64,000 bases of DNA from a virus: IMG/VR virus record IMGVR_UViG_3300026382_000006, positions 62,001-126,000 of that record. One strand, given 5' to 3'. The translations under genes were made by a program, and so were the position numbers. Below, piece by piece: positions 44,283 to 53,545 of the stretch (positions are counted from its first letter, which is position 1; each line of letters begins with the position of its first letter). The notes beneath the pieces are model-generated. The model was given only the letters and a program-made list of their open reading frames with translations, was not told the origin of the DNA and searched no databases.

Positions 44283-45832
44283 CGATCTAAAAGATGACCT
44301 AAACTACTTATATTTTTAAGTATAAAATCTGTATTTTCACCTAAAATCTTTTCTTCCAATACTAACTTATTTACCTCGTTAATAATTTTTGTAATGGAAT
44401 TTAGATTATTATTAAAACAATTTACTATTTTATTATAATCGTTAGAAACTTTTCTAATTAAAGTTAGTTGCATATCGCTTAAAGCTTCTCCGTTTAATGC
44501 GCTATCTACTATATTCTTTATACTTCTTGTATCTTTTTCCAAAGTTTTTATATATGGATCTAGTAATTTGTGCTTTTTAATATTTATTAAAAAGTCATAT
44601 AAGTTTCCAAATTCATTAAGTAAAAGCTTGGTATTAGATGTAGTTTTTCCTATTACATCAAAATTAGAATATGGAAAATCTGATATTACCTTTTCTAATT
44701 TAATTTGTAATTCATTTTTTAATACTGTATCTTTCATTATGTCTTCTAGATTTTTATTTTCTACTAGCTTTATTATTTCATCAATTACTTCTGTGTTAAT
44801 TCCAGTAAAATATGTATCTTTAAAACAAATAGGTGCAATGCTATTCTCGACATCTTCTATTGCTGGTAATCGAGATGCCATCGCTATTAATTTGCTATCT
44901 GCTTCTTTACCTGCAAGTAGCATTAGTAAGTATTTATACAACATTCTGACTCTAGATATAAAATCCAATATTATAACTGGCGATACACCATTCAACATGC
45001 AATACTTTGCGAGTTTGTTCTCATCTAGAAAATTATTTAACCTTGATCTTATTGTAAGAGCTTTTTTACCGGAAATATCTATGAATTTCTCCAACAATTC
45101 TATATAGAATTCTAAATCTTTTTTATACGAATCTTTCTCACGATTGGCAGCATTTAAACTAGCTACCAAGTTTTCCAATTTTTTCTTAGTTTTTTGAAGC
45201 TCTTGAGATAATTTTTTATTCTCTTCGGATAGAATTTTTTCATCCTCACGTGCGTTATTAATTCTTTCTTGTAATTCCGCGTTATGTGATTCCAGATTAT
45301 TTATTATTTCTTTATAATTATTAATCCTGTTTTTAAGACCTTCAAGATTTATATTTAATTCTCTAAGTTCTTGATCTTTTTTCTTAATTATTGCTTCTAA
45401 TTCTTCTATTTTCCTTTTGTTTTCTTCTTTTACTTTTTCTAGTCCTTCACTGTCTTTACCGAATATTTTCTTAAATACTTTCTTAAACCAGTTAACTACT
45501 TTTTCTACCATACCTACTATAAAATCCCATAATTTTTTTATACCAGTTTTTATAGCAGTTATAGTCTTAGATAAAATATTATCTTTGCCTTCGTATCCTA
45601 ATCTTATTGTATCTGGATCTATGCCTAACATAATTAAATTAGATTCAAATCCTGTATTTAATTTGGATACTGTTTCATAACCTATATATAGGATATTTAA
45701 ATCGGTAGATATTTGTTTTGTTTTTTCTACATTATCCAACAAATCCACCAACTCATAACCTATCTCTATCTCATCACCATCTACTGATGTTGTCTGATTA
45801 CTATTTTCAGTGTATTTACTTAAAATGCTCAT
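44276..45832 (-). CDS. Inner-body protein paralog D with long coiled coil
   Basis: 518 residues. Propeptide: MSILSKYTEN, IGYEL, IGYET, TGFES, NLIMLGIDPD and LGYEG (Gly79-Glu81, inferred cut). Next, AIKTGIKKLWDFIVGMVEKV and NWFKKVFKKIFGKD (about 93-124) form cationic amphipathic helices. Residues about 125-240 are a long, strongly heptad-like coiled coil unique to this copy. The remaining half resembles the other bodies. The coiled coil may give the inner body its rod-like packing; that is inference. Confidence 0.72.
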   Translation of the reverse strand: MSILSKYTENSNQTTSVDGDEIEIGYELVDLLDNVEKTKQISTDLNILYIGYETVSKLNTGFESNLIMLGIDPDTIRLGYEGKDNILSKTITAIKTGIKKLWDFIVGMVEKVVNWFKKVFKKIFGKDSEGLEKVKEENKRKIEELEAIIKKKDQELRELNINLEGLKNRINNYKEIINNLESHNAELQERINNAREDEKILSEENKKLSQELQKTKKKLENLVASLNAANREKDSYKKDLEFYIELLEKFIDISGKKALTIRSRLNNFLDENKLAKYCMLNGVSPVIILDFISRVRMLYKYLLMLLAGKEADSKLIAMASRLPAIEDVENSIAPICFKDTYFTGINTEVIDEIIKLVENKNLEDIMKDTVLKNELQIKLEKVISDFPYSNFDVIGKTTSNTKLLLNEFGNLYDFLINIKKHKLLDPYIKTLEKDTRSIKNIVDSALNGEALSDMQLTLIRKVSNDYNKIVNCFNNNLNSITKIINEVNKLVLEEKILGENTDFILKNISSLGHLLDRI

Positions 45833-45859
45833 AATTTGCTCCTTTTTTTTATCAGTTTA

Positions 45860-47230
45860 TTAAAATACTTCATATAGTTTTAAACATTCATCTAAGTAAT
45901 CATAAATAGCATAATTGTTCACATTTCTAGACATACTAATAAGTCCATTAAAACTATCTATAATGAATTTAAATTCTGTATTTAGTAAATAGGACACCAT
46001 ATTTCTATATACTTCACCCTTTAATTTTTGAAGACTATCACCGTGTTCTAATAGTTTGTTAACGTATTTATTAAACTTACTAAACTGTCTTTTATACTTA
46101 TCTAAGATACCCTTATAATGTTTAGCCATTAATTCTATTTCACGTATTGTTCCATCTACTTCATCAACGTCTAGTACTTTAACAGTGAAATTCTTGTAAT
46201 TTGTATTTGTAGGATTTAAAGAAATTTTTTCATACTTTGTTAAAGATTTTAATTTATTCATAGCATCATTTAACAATGTTAAGTTTTCATCACCTTTACT
46301 ATAGACCATATTTTTAATAATATTACTAGTATCCGGATTTTTATACATCCGTACACCTAATACTACTTTATCATAATTTAAGGAAATAATGTTTATTTTC
46401 TTGTCTAAGTTACTTGGTAAAATTTTGTCTAAAACTTTGTCTATTTCAGATAATCCAATTTTATTATTATAATAAGAAAATAATAAAAGTGATTCGAAAA
46501 TATCTAATATTTCATCTGGATCATCAGGTATATTTATATTTTTCTGTTTTATAATTCGAATACCTGTTAACTTTTGAAAAATAGTTTTTACTTTACTGGC
46601 TATCTCACTAGGATTATCCTCTAATGCTGCAATTAAGGCTACGTTATTGTATTCCTTAACATCTAAACCTTTAACTACATTAAAATACCTAAATAACCCT
46701 ACATAACTAATTTCGTTAGACACAATACCAACACCAAATAATTGTTTTCTTATTTTATCAGCAACTTTATCCGATAATGCTGTAGAAGCTCTGGATAATC
46801 GCTTTGTTCGTATTTCATTCACTCTTTTTCTCATCTGTGAGATAAACACAGTCTTACCTGTAATTACTCTAAACAAGAAATTAACTGCTTTTACCATTAA
46901 TTCAGCTGTAATTCTTATAGATTCTATTATAGCCGTCTTTACTATTCTCCATGTCTTTTTTAAAAGAGTTTTAGCATCTTCATTACCTGTTCTAATATCA
47001 GATATACCTAATATTTTAAGATTGCTTAGCATGTCCTCATAACCGTTTGTCACTATGTCATTATTTACATTATAAGCATTTAACGCTAAGTCTGTAGCTT
47101 TAGAAATTTGTATTTGCTCATCTATCAGATCCATATATTCCATTTCCTCTAACCCAATGGATAGTTCATCATCTTTTTCAACGCTCACCTCACATTCAAC
47201 ATTATACGTGTATTGTTTTATTAAATCCAT
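45860..47230 (-). CDS. Inner-body protein paralog E
   Basis: 456 residues. Propeptide with TNGYED at 62-66 and the shared NLKILGISD block, but at the usual cut position it reads RTGNED (Gly82-Asn83-Glu84), the only copy with Asn in place of Tyr/Phe. If the aromatic residue is needed, this copy may be cut elsewhere or not at all. Residues about 88-120 (LLKKTWRIVKTAIIESIRI) are again cationic and amphipathic. The body is Lys/Ile/Asn-rich and helical. Confidence 0.7.
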   Translation of the reverse strand: MDLIKQYTYNVECEVSVEKDDELSIGLEEMEYMDLIDEQIQISKATDLALNAYNVNNDIVTNGYEDMLSNLKILGISDIRTGNEDAKTLLKKTWRIVKTAIIESIRITAELMVKAVNFLFRVITGKTVFISQMRKRVNEIRTKRLSRASTALSDKVADKIRKQLFGVGIVSNEISYVGLFRYFNVVKGLDVKEYNNVALIAALEDNPSEIASKVKTIFQKLTGIRIIKQKNINIPDDPDEILDIFESLLLFSYYNNKIGLSEIDKVLDKILPSNLDKKINIISLNYDKVVLGVRMYKNPDTSNIIKNMVYSKGDENLTLLNDAMNKLKSLTKYEKISLNPTNTNYKNFTVKVLDVDEVDGTIREIELMAKHYKGILDKYKRQFSKFNKYVNKLLEHGDSLQKLKGEVYRNMVSYLLNTEFKFIIDSFNGLISMSRNVNNYAIYDYLDECLKLYEVF

Positions 47231-47270
47231 CTTTTTTCCTTTAGTCTAATCTCATTCATGGAAAAAAGTG

Positions 47271-47297
47271 ATTCACTAGGGAATTTCCCTAGTGAAT
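47271..47297 (-). terminator. Hairpin after inner-body paralog F
   Basis: Thirteen-bp arms (ATTCACTAGGGAA and complement) with a one-base centre, a few bases after the stop at 47309 on the minus strand. Confidence 0.62.
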
Positions 47298-47308
47298 TAT
47301 TTAATACC

Positions 47309-48667
47309 TTAAGATTTAGTATATAGTTTAACACTATATGTAACTAACATAGCAATTCTAGATTTAGTAAGTTCAGCTGCCGTATTTATAGCTCCCGTAG
47401 CAACTGCCCTGCTCATCGGTATTATTACCTTATTAAGAAATACTAAGTATGTTTTATATAAGTCATCTTTTTCAGCAATTTTAATTAAATCTTTAATTTG
47501 TTTATCTGTTTCTTTAACAACTTTTTTAATATCTTTTACTGTTTTACTAATAGGTTTAGACGCTTTCTCAAGAGCTGTCACAATTTGCTCAGCTTCTTTT
47601 ACATCTACAGGTTGAATTTTCTTAGCAAGAGCCTCTACCTGCTTTTTATCAGGTCTTACTTCTACTACATTGTATGCTATTGCTTTTCTTAAATCATTAA
47701 TAACTTTTGTAAGGTTAGCATCGTCCTTATTAAGTTCTGTTTCAATTTCATCTATTCTTTTTTTATCGGCCGATAAAACAACTACCTTAATTAAATTAGG
47801 TCTAATTTCACTAACTGTACCATAAACGTATTTATTATCAAGTTTTATTTTATTTTTAACTACTTCACCAGCTACGCCTTCGATCTTACCTGATTTAAGA
47901 CTAGAAATAGTACCCAATAAAGATGCTTTAATTTTCTTTTCATCTTTATTATCTGTTATCGTCTTTGACAATATTTCATAGCCGTCTACTGTAGTTGCAA
48001 ATATATCCTCTGCTTCTTTTAGGAAGCATTCAATTCCTTTTACATCTACAGTTTTACATACTGTTTCAATTACTGCTAGATTATTGGCTAGAGTTTTAGC
48101 ATCACCTTCGCTAAATTTAGCATCTTTAGGTAAATCTTTACCTGCTTCTTTTACTTTCTCAAGTAGTTTTTTAAGACTATCTGCACTTCTAGCTCTTTTA
48201 CCGAATAGGCTAGCTATAAAATCAGATACTTTTTCTACGAATCTAACTACAGCTTCCCATAATTTTTTAAGTCCGGTTTTAATAGCTCCCCAGATTTTAC
48301 CTAGCCATCCTTCTTTTTCACCTTTACCACCATCTTCTTCAAATCCCGCTACAGCTACAGACTCAGGATCTACACCTAACATTTTTAGGTTTGCTTTAAA
48401 AGACTCAAATCCTACTACTGCTGTTTCGGGTGTCATTTTACCTTTTGCAATCAATTCAGCATCGATAGCTATGCTATGTTCGATAGCTTCGAATCCGTTT
48501 GTCAATACTTCTAAATCGGTTGCCACAGTAGTTACTTCTTCAAAAGCTTCTACTGCTTCCATCATTGCTTCTTCTGGTTCTACTTCTGCATTACCGAAGT
48601 CAATTACTCCGTTACCAGTAAGCTCATCTGCTTCTTCAAATCCTAATACTCTATCTAATGGTCCCAT
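47309..48667 (-). CDS. Inner-body protein paralog F
   Basis: 452 residues from ATG 48667; AAGGAGATTTTA precedes it, five codons inside the longest frame. Propeptide motifs: LGFEE, TNGFEA, VGFES and AVAGFEED (Gly108-Glu110, inferred cut), after NLKMLGVDPE. Then WLGKIWGAIKTGLKKLWEAV (about 121-140) and RFVEKVSDFIASLFGKR form the amphipathic element. Codon use is richer in Ala, Gly and Val than the other copies, similar to the capsid gene, suggesting this is the most highly expressed paralog. Confidence 0.74.
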   Translation of the reverse strand: MGPLDRVLGFEEADELTGNGVIDFGNAEVEPEEAMMEAVEAFEEVTTVATDLEVLTNGFEAIEHSIAIDAELIAKGKMTPETAVVGFESFKANLKMLGVDPESVAVAGFEEDGGKGEKEGWLGKIWGAIKTGLKKLWEAVVRFVEKVSDFIASLFGKRARSADSLKKLLEKVKEAGKDLPKDAKFSEGDAKTLANNLAVIETVCKTVDVKGIECFLKEAEDIFATTVDGYEILSKTITDNKDEKKIKASLLGTISSLKSGKIEGVAGEVVKNKIKLDNKYVYGTVSEIRPNLIKVVVLSADKKRIDEIETELNKDDANLTKVINDLRKAIAYNVVEVRPDKKQVEALAKKIQPVDVKEAEQIVTALEKASKPISKTVKDIKKVVKETDKQIKDLIKIAEKDDLYKTYLVFLNKVIIPMSRAVATGAINTAAELTKSRIAMLVTYSVKLYTKS

Positions 48668-48708
48668 TAAAATCTCCTTCAATTTTGATTTATTTTTTCA
48701 ATACAAAG

Positions 48709-50280
48709 TTACCTAACTGGCATTTTTGTATAATAATCAGATAATATTCTTATAAATAAAGACATACCTTTCTTGTTAAAGATAAAGTCCCTATAGTATT
48801 TACTAATACTGTGCACAGTATTACTCATCATTTGTAATGTATGTAAGATGAGTTCACTATATTTAAACCAAACTTTACCTAATCGTTTCATGTCTGGATT
48901 ATCGCTATTATTTAAAAATTGTTTCATCACTTCATTCATAGTTTTAAAACTTCTCATAAACTTATTTATTTTGTTTTTTAATTCTTTTTCTCTATATATA
49001 CCTATTTTAAATTTTTCAGTAACAGCGTCATATGTAGCTAATGCTTTTATTACTTTCTCTAATTGTCCTCTAGTAACTATGTCGGATTCATCCAACATAT
49101 CTTTAAATTTATATCCTAAAGATTCTACTATATCTTTTGTTAACCTACCAGGCATAATACTAATATTTAGATAAGTTTTATAAATACTGTTAAACACCTC
49201 TAATAATTCATCAAACGCTCTTTCATCAGCTTTAGTAGAACGTTTTAATATTTCCATCATGTCTTTATAACATTTCTCAAAATCAGGTTTTATTGTTAAT
49301 CTTAAATATGAAATCTCATTAGGTCCAATAGATGTAATAATTATTTTATTATTGTCAGTATCTTTTATATCTTCATACGTTAAAATGTCTTTATAAACTT
49401 TTATTAAATAATCACTATCATATTTTACATCAAATAGTAATGGTAATTTATGTAGCTCTTTTAAATCATCTCTATATAGTTTTTTAATAACATCTACTTC
49501 ATTAGCTAGTACTTCATAATCTTTAGACAATACAACTGTATTAATATTTTCCATAATTTTATTTTTAAATATAAACATATGTGTATCCATAGGGAATATC
49601 ATATCTAATGCTTCAGGTATCTGTAAATTTTCTAATTTATAAAATACTTCTAATAAAGCTCTCATTACGTCTATAACATTATAAGAATCGATATGTCCTG
49701 CCATATATAAGACCATAGGCATTCTCATCAATGTCTCATTTTTTATTCTATCTAATAAATCATAATCTTCATCATTTTCTACAATTCTATCTAATTCTTC
49801 ATCGATATTTTTATGTTCTTTTTCAGCTTTCTTTTTAGCTTTTTCATAACTTTCTTCTACTTCTTCTTTAACAGTCTTTTTATCTTTTTTAAACCATGAT
49901 ATAATAGTATTTATCAATTTGTCTAGAAATTTATAAATAGCTTTTAATAATTCACCTATTGTATTTATAATTGTTTTAAAAAAGTTTTTGATAGCATTTA
50001 TACTGGTATCTAACACTCCCTCGAAACCTGGATCAACTGTATTTATATTTATTCCCAACATTTGTAAATTGATTTTAACATACTCAGTAGCTACATACAA
50101 ATCATCAGTCTGTGTGGTATTATTTATAACACTACTAGCAGTAGAGACTTTACTAGCTTTAACTAAGTTTTGTTTTAAATCTTCTACAGCGTCTATATAA
50201 TCGATATACGATTCTTCTTTACTAGACTCATTATTAGTTGTTTCAACCTCAAAACCTTCATATTTATTTATTCTATCCAT
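48709..50280 (-). CDS. Inner-body protein paralog G
   Basis: 523 residues. MDRINKYEGFEVE start, NLQMLGININ block, then DPGFEG at Gly85-Glu87 (inferred cut). Residues about 95-140 contain INAIKNFFKTIINTIGELLK and LINTIISWFKKDKK, again amphipathic and cationic. A Lys/Glu coiled stretch (about 145-165) follows, then a large helical body ending YYTKMPVR. Seventh member of the family, first of the minus-strand inner-body run. Confidence 0.72.
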   Translation of the reverse strand: MDRINKYEGFEVETTNNESSKEESYIDYIDAVEDLKQNLVKASKVSTASSVINNTTQTDDLYVATEYVKINLQMLGININTVDPGFEGVLDTSINAIKNFFKTIINTIGELLKAIYKFLDKLINTIISWFKKDKKTVKEEVEESYEKAKKKAEKEHKNIDEELDRIVENDEDYDLLDRIKNETLMRMPMVLYMAGHIDSYNVIDVMRALLEVFYKLENLQIPEALDMIFPMDTHMFIFKNKIMENINTVVLSKDYEVLANEVDVIKKLYRDDLKELHKLPLLFDVKYDSDYLIKVYKDILTYEDIKDTDNNKIIITSIGPNEISYLRLTIKPDFEKCYKDMMEILKRSTKADERAFDELLEVFNSIYKTYLNISIMPGRLTKDIVESLGYKFKDMLDESDIVTRGQLEKVIKALATYDAVTEKFKIGIYREKELKNKINKFMRSFKTMNEVMKQFLNNSDNPDMKRLGKVWFKYSELILHTLQMMSNTVHSISKYYRDFIFNKKGMSLFIRILSDYYTKMPVR

Positions 50281-50323
50281 TATTATTCTCCTTAATTATA
50301 CAGAAATTCAAAGAAATCTCGCA

Positions 50324-50339
50324 GATAGGAAAACCTATC
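50324..50339 (-). terminator. Short hairpin after the 50345 gene
   Basis: GATAGG and CCTATC around AAAA, 6 bases after the minus-strand stop. Short arms, so modest confidence. Confidence 0.4.
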
Positions 50340-50344
50340 CACGA

Positions 50345-51259
50345 TTATTCTACATCCATAATAGCTTCTATTTTTTCTTCTGTTTTGGCTAGTTTCTTTT
50401 CATAATACTCAATTTGTTTTTTAAGTTTTTCATCATTAGGATTATCCTTTAATTTATTCTTTAGTTCCAATAGTTTTAATTCTAACAATCTCTTTTTATC
50501 TTTTAAAGATTCTAATTTGTTTAATTCTACATCCACTAAAAATTTTCTAATATGATATATAGGATTATATTTAAAATTAGTTTTTAAATCTCCTGCTGAC
50601 CATGAAAGTAAACCTGTCGTTAAACCTAATGTAAAATTATTATTTACATTTAATTCATTTTTCATAAATTTGGCAATTAAACTAGCCATGAATCCTGATT
50701 TAGATTTTGGTGTAGGTAAATTCCCAATATTAGATACTATTTCGTTTAAATCGGCTTTTACATAATCTAGAAAATAAACTAATGTAGGCATACTTTCAAC
50801 TACTTTATTATAGAGTTTAACTTGGTCTTCTGTAAATGCCTCTTTCAAATATAAACCATCCACTGCCCATGTAATAAAATCAGGTATATAGTAAGCAAAG
50901 AAAGTTGACATTGATACCATCGTAAGCGCTGTATTAATATTTGGATCATTAGTTTCCAAAGGTATTGATTCTGGTAAATCATTTACTATTTTAGTCTCTA
51001 GTTCTGGAATAACATCAGATATTTTCATAATTAACTTTTTAATGTCTGTAAGTAATTCAATATCATCCTTATAACCTAAATCCCTAAAATAAACATGTTT
51101 AATTATTTCTGTTCTTTCTTTTTTAGGTAATCCGGACAACAACTTGATTAATTTAGATAATTCGAGTATTGTAACATTGTTTAACCAATCTTCTGCATGT
51201 TCTAAAGCTTTTACAAGATTATCTTTACTATAAGTTTTCTTAAATAAATTTGATAGCAT
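50345..51259 (-). CDS. Hypothetical helical protein with coiled-coil end
   Basis: 304 residues. Two moderately hydrophobic helices near residues 105-135 (TMVSMSTFFAYYIPDFITWA), then at the C-terminus a clear Lys/Leu/Glu coiled coil (about 245-304, KKRLLELKLLELKNKLKDN). No G-Y-E motif, so probably not processed like the paralogs. Its position in the inner-body run suggests a virion component. Family not recognised. Confidence 0.66.
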   Translation of the reverse strand: MLSNLFKKTYSKDNLVKALEHAEDWLNNVTILELSKLIKLLSGLPKKERTEIIKHVYFRDLGYKDDIELLTDIKKLIMKISDVIPELETKIVNDLPESIPLETNDPNINTALTMVSMSTFFAYYIPDFITWAVDGLYLKEAFTEDQVKLYNKVVESMPTLVYFLDYVKADLNEIVSNIGNLPTPKSKSGFMASLIAKFMKNELNVNNNFTLGLTTGLLSWSAGDLKTNFKYNPIYHIRKFLVDVELNKLESLKDKKRLLELKLLELKNKLKDNPNDEKLKKQIEYYEKKLAKTEEKIEAIMDVE

Positions 51260-51273
51260 AACTTTCTCCTTTT

Positions 51274-52368
51274 TTAAAATGGTGGTCTACCAGATAATAG
51301 ATTTTTAAATATTTCATTTGCATCTGTATCTTTTTCTTTACCTAACATCTTAAACGTAATTACTGATGGTATTTTACTTAACTTTGTTAAATAAAATATT
51401 CTTTCTTTGTTATTATCTACAAACGATACGCTAAATGCTCTCAATGCCTCTAATAAATTATCTTTGTATTTACTACTTTTAATTACGTCACCTTTTATAA
51501 TATTGTCTATCATTGATTTTTCATTAATGTCAAAATTAAATATGTTATAATATTCAGAAAAACTTCTGCCTCTACCGCTTAATAATTTTAACATGTTATT
51601 TGATTTTTTCTCTGTCAAAATCTTGACTATATCTGATTGATTTTTGATTCTATTCTTTTTATACTCTTTTACTAAATCTGTGGCAAATAAAAATTCTGCT
51701 AAACTGATAGCTCCTGCTCTCCATTCGTCTAATCTAGCAAAAAATCCTACATCTTTTTCAACTACTCCATCCAATAACGCTTTGGTATCTGTGAATATAA
51801 TATTAGCTTGTATAAATAAAGGTATTACTACTAACTTGGTAGTATCACCTATTTTAGTTTCTATCTTAACCTCATATTTACTAACAAATATTCCTGTATC
51901 TTTCATTACGTCTTTTTTATCAATAACAGTTTGTTTTTTCTTTTCATTGTCTTTAGCTTCAAAACCAGTGGATACTAGACCTTCAATGTCAAACATATTC
52001 GTAATAAAATCAGTTTCTTCATTACCAGAAAATAAATTATTAGCAGCACTAGTTACACTGGCACTTCTCACGTCTCTTATTTTTTCAATAATTACCCTAG
52101 GACTTAAATTATAAACGTCTGCCATTACTCTAATTGATTCAGCTACAATTGAACCAAATACAGCCAACTCTGCCTTTATTAAGCTTCTTAAATTTTTTTC
52201 GTCCATGTATTTCAAATTGTTACTCAAAACTACATTTGGCGTAATAACATAATCCTCCATAAATGTAACAACATCATTGCTAACGGTGACTGGTAAACTA
52301 GTATTATCCAAAGTTATTTTTTCAGAAAGATTTTGTAAAACAGTAAGCACTGAATTAATACTCAACAT
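51274..52368 (-). CDS. Probable processed virion protein, 364 aa
   Basis: ATG at 52368 chosen because AAGGAGAAAATA precedes it; the longer frame adds ten codons of leader. 364 residues. Residues 133-138 read STGFEA, the family cleavage motif, after a 130-residue helical leader, so this may be another protease substrate although it lacks the NLxMLG block and the amphipathic helix. The remainder is Lys-rich and helical, like the inner-body proteins. Confidence 0.66.
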   Translation of the reverse strand: MLSINSVLTVLQNLSEKITLDNTSLPVTVSNDVVTFMEDYVITPNVVLSNNLKYMDEKNLRSLIKAELAVFGSIVAESIRVMADVYNLSPRVIIEKIRDVRSASVTSAANNLFSGNEETDFITNMFDIEGLVSTGFEAKDNEKKKQTVIDKKDVMKDTGIFVSKYEVKIETKIGDTTKLVVIPLFIQANIIFTDTKALLDGVVEKDVGFFARLDEWRAGAISLAEFLFATDLVKEYKKNRIKNQSDIVKILTEKKSNNMLKLLSGRGRSFSEYYNIFNFDINEKSMIDNIIKGDVIKSSKYKDNLLEALRAFSVSFVDNNKERIFYLTKLSKIPSVITFKMLGKEKDTDANEIFKNLLSGRPPF

Positions 52369-52452
52369 TATTTTCTCCTTAATATAATAGATATTCAATT
52401 CAAACGATTCCTGGATTTCTTGAAAATGCGATATATGATTAAAGGAAAAGGC

Positions 52453-53544
52453 ATGAATGATAAAACTATGAAACCTATTTATGATGGCAATATAAACGAT
52501 TTTTTGGAAAATACAAATTTAGGAGCTATGGATAAGTCTTTAAGCAATATGTTATATGGTCTAAAGCATACAAGACTCTTACCTCCTGTAAAATCCAGTT
52601 TAGATTATCAAGGATTTACCTTTTTTACTAGACCACAACTAAACTTAAGATCTACTAATTTAAGAAACATTAGGCAATTTTATCCTTTGTTAACTAAAGA
52701 CCCAATGACTATACAAAGATACGTGAGAGTAATGTTGGATCCTAGATTACCATTTAAGTTATATGTAAATGGTAAATTAGAAGATAAATATTATGGTAGT
52801 GAAACAATAGACTGTCCTTTAGTAGACAAATTTAATCCTTTCATACCTATCCTAACTAATACTATACAAAACGTAAGTGGTTGGCCCGATATCGTAGTAC
52901 CAGAATGGACAAGTTCTTCTGGTCTGAGGAGAGAACAAGTTTCATATATAGATGGTACTTATGAAGTAAATGATGTATTTGATTTAGATATTACGTTTAA
53001 AAACTTAGTGACAGATCCAATATTGTTATTATTTCAAACTTGGATACAATATGCTTCATTAGTATTTGAAGGAATGATAGCACCATATTGGGACTTTGTA
53101 TTAGAAAACGAAATAGATTATAATACTCGAATATATAGAGTAGTATTAGACCCAACATTAAAATATATAAAAAGAATAGCAGCTACTGGTGCTGCATTTC
53201 CAATAAATGTACCTACAGGTAAGTTCTTTGACTTTAGTAATGATAGACCTTATTCAGACCAAACAAAAGAAATAAATATCAGATTTAAATGTATGGGTGC
53301 CAATTATAACGATGATATTTTAATAAGGGAATTTAATGCCGTCCATGGTATATTCAATCCAGCCTATAGATCATATCTAGCAGGAAATAAAGACGTGATG
53401 GTTGAAATACCGTATGAATTATTGGAAATAGTGAATTTTAGAGGTTATCCTTATATAGATCCTAAAACATATAGATTCAAGTGGTTATTACCTAAATCTA
53501 GTGCTACTTATAAAACATTAGAAGAAAAAATTAAAGGAGTATAA
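52453..53544 (+). CDS. Probable baseplate/tail protein, 363 aa
   Basis: Start at 52453 chosen for AAAGGAAAAGGC just before it; the longer frame adds eleven codons of the divergent leader. 363 residues, beta-rich with many Pro, Tyr, Asp and Phe (RLLPPVKSSLDYQGFTFFTR, DPILLLFQTWIQYASL). The style matches conserved myovirus tail or baseplate proteins. It precedes the large wedge-like gene by one base, so the two are co-translated. No exact family named. Confidence 0.66.
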   Translation: MNDKTMKPIYDGNINDFLENTNLGAMDKSLSNMLYGLKHTRLLPPVKSSLDYQGFTFFTRPQLNLRSTNLRNIRQFYPLLTKDPMTIQRYVRVMLDPRLPFKLYVNGKLEDKYYGSETIDCPLVDKFNPFIPILTNTIQNVSGWPDIVVPEWTSSSGLRREQVSYIDGTYEVNDVFDLDITFKNLVTDPILLLFQTWIQYASLVFEGMIAPYWDFVLENEIDYNTRIYRVVLDPTLKYIKRIAATGAAFPINVPTGKFFDFSNDRPYSDQTKEINIRFKCMGANYNDDILIREFNAVHGIFNPAYRSYLAGNKDVMVEIPYELLEIVNFRGYPYIDPKTYRFKWLLPKSSATYKTLEEKIKGV

Positions 53545-53545
53545 A

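Noticed and set aside
44568-45107. 179-codon plus-strand frame opposite paralog D
   Set aside because: Shadow of a long AT-rich gene; no binding site, Ser/Phe/Ile-rich, and the opposite strand matches the paralog family.
48084-48716. 210-codon plus-strand frame opposite paralog F
   Set aside because: Antisense shadow: Ser/Thr/Ala-rich sequence produced by the complement of an Ala/Gly/Glu-rich gene, no ribosome binding site.
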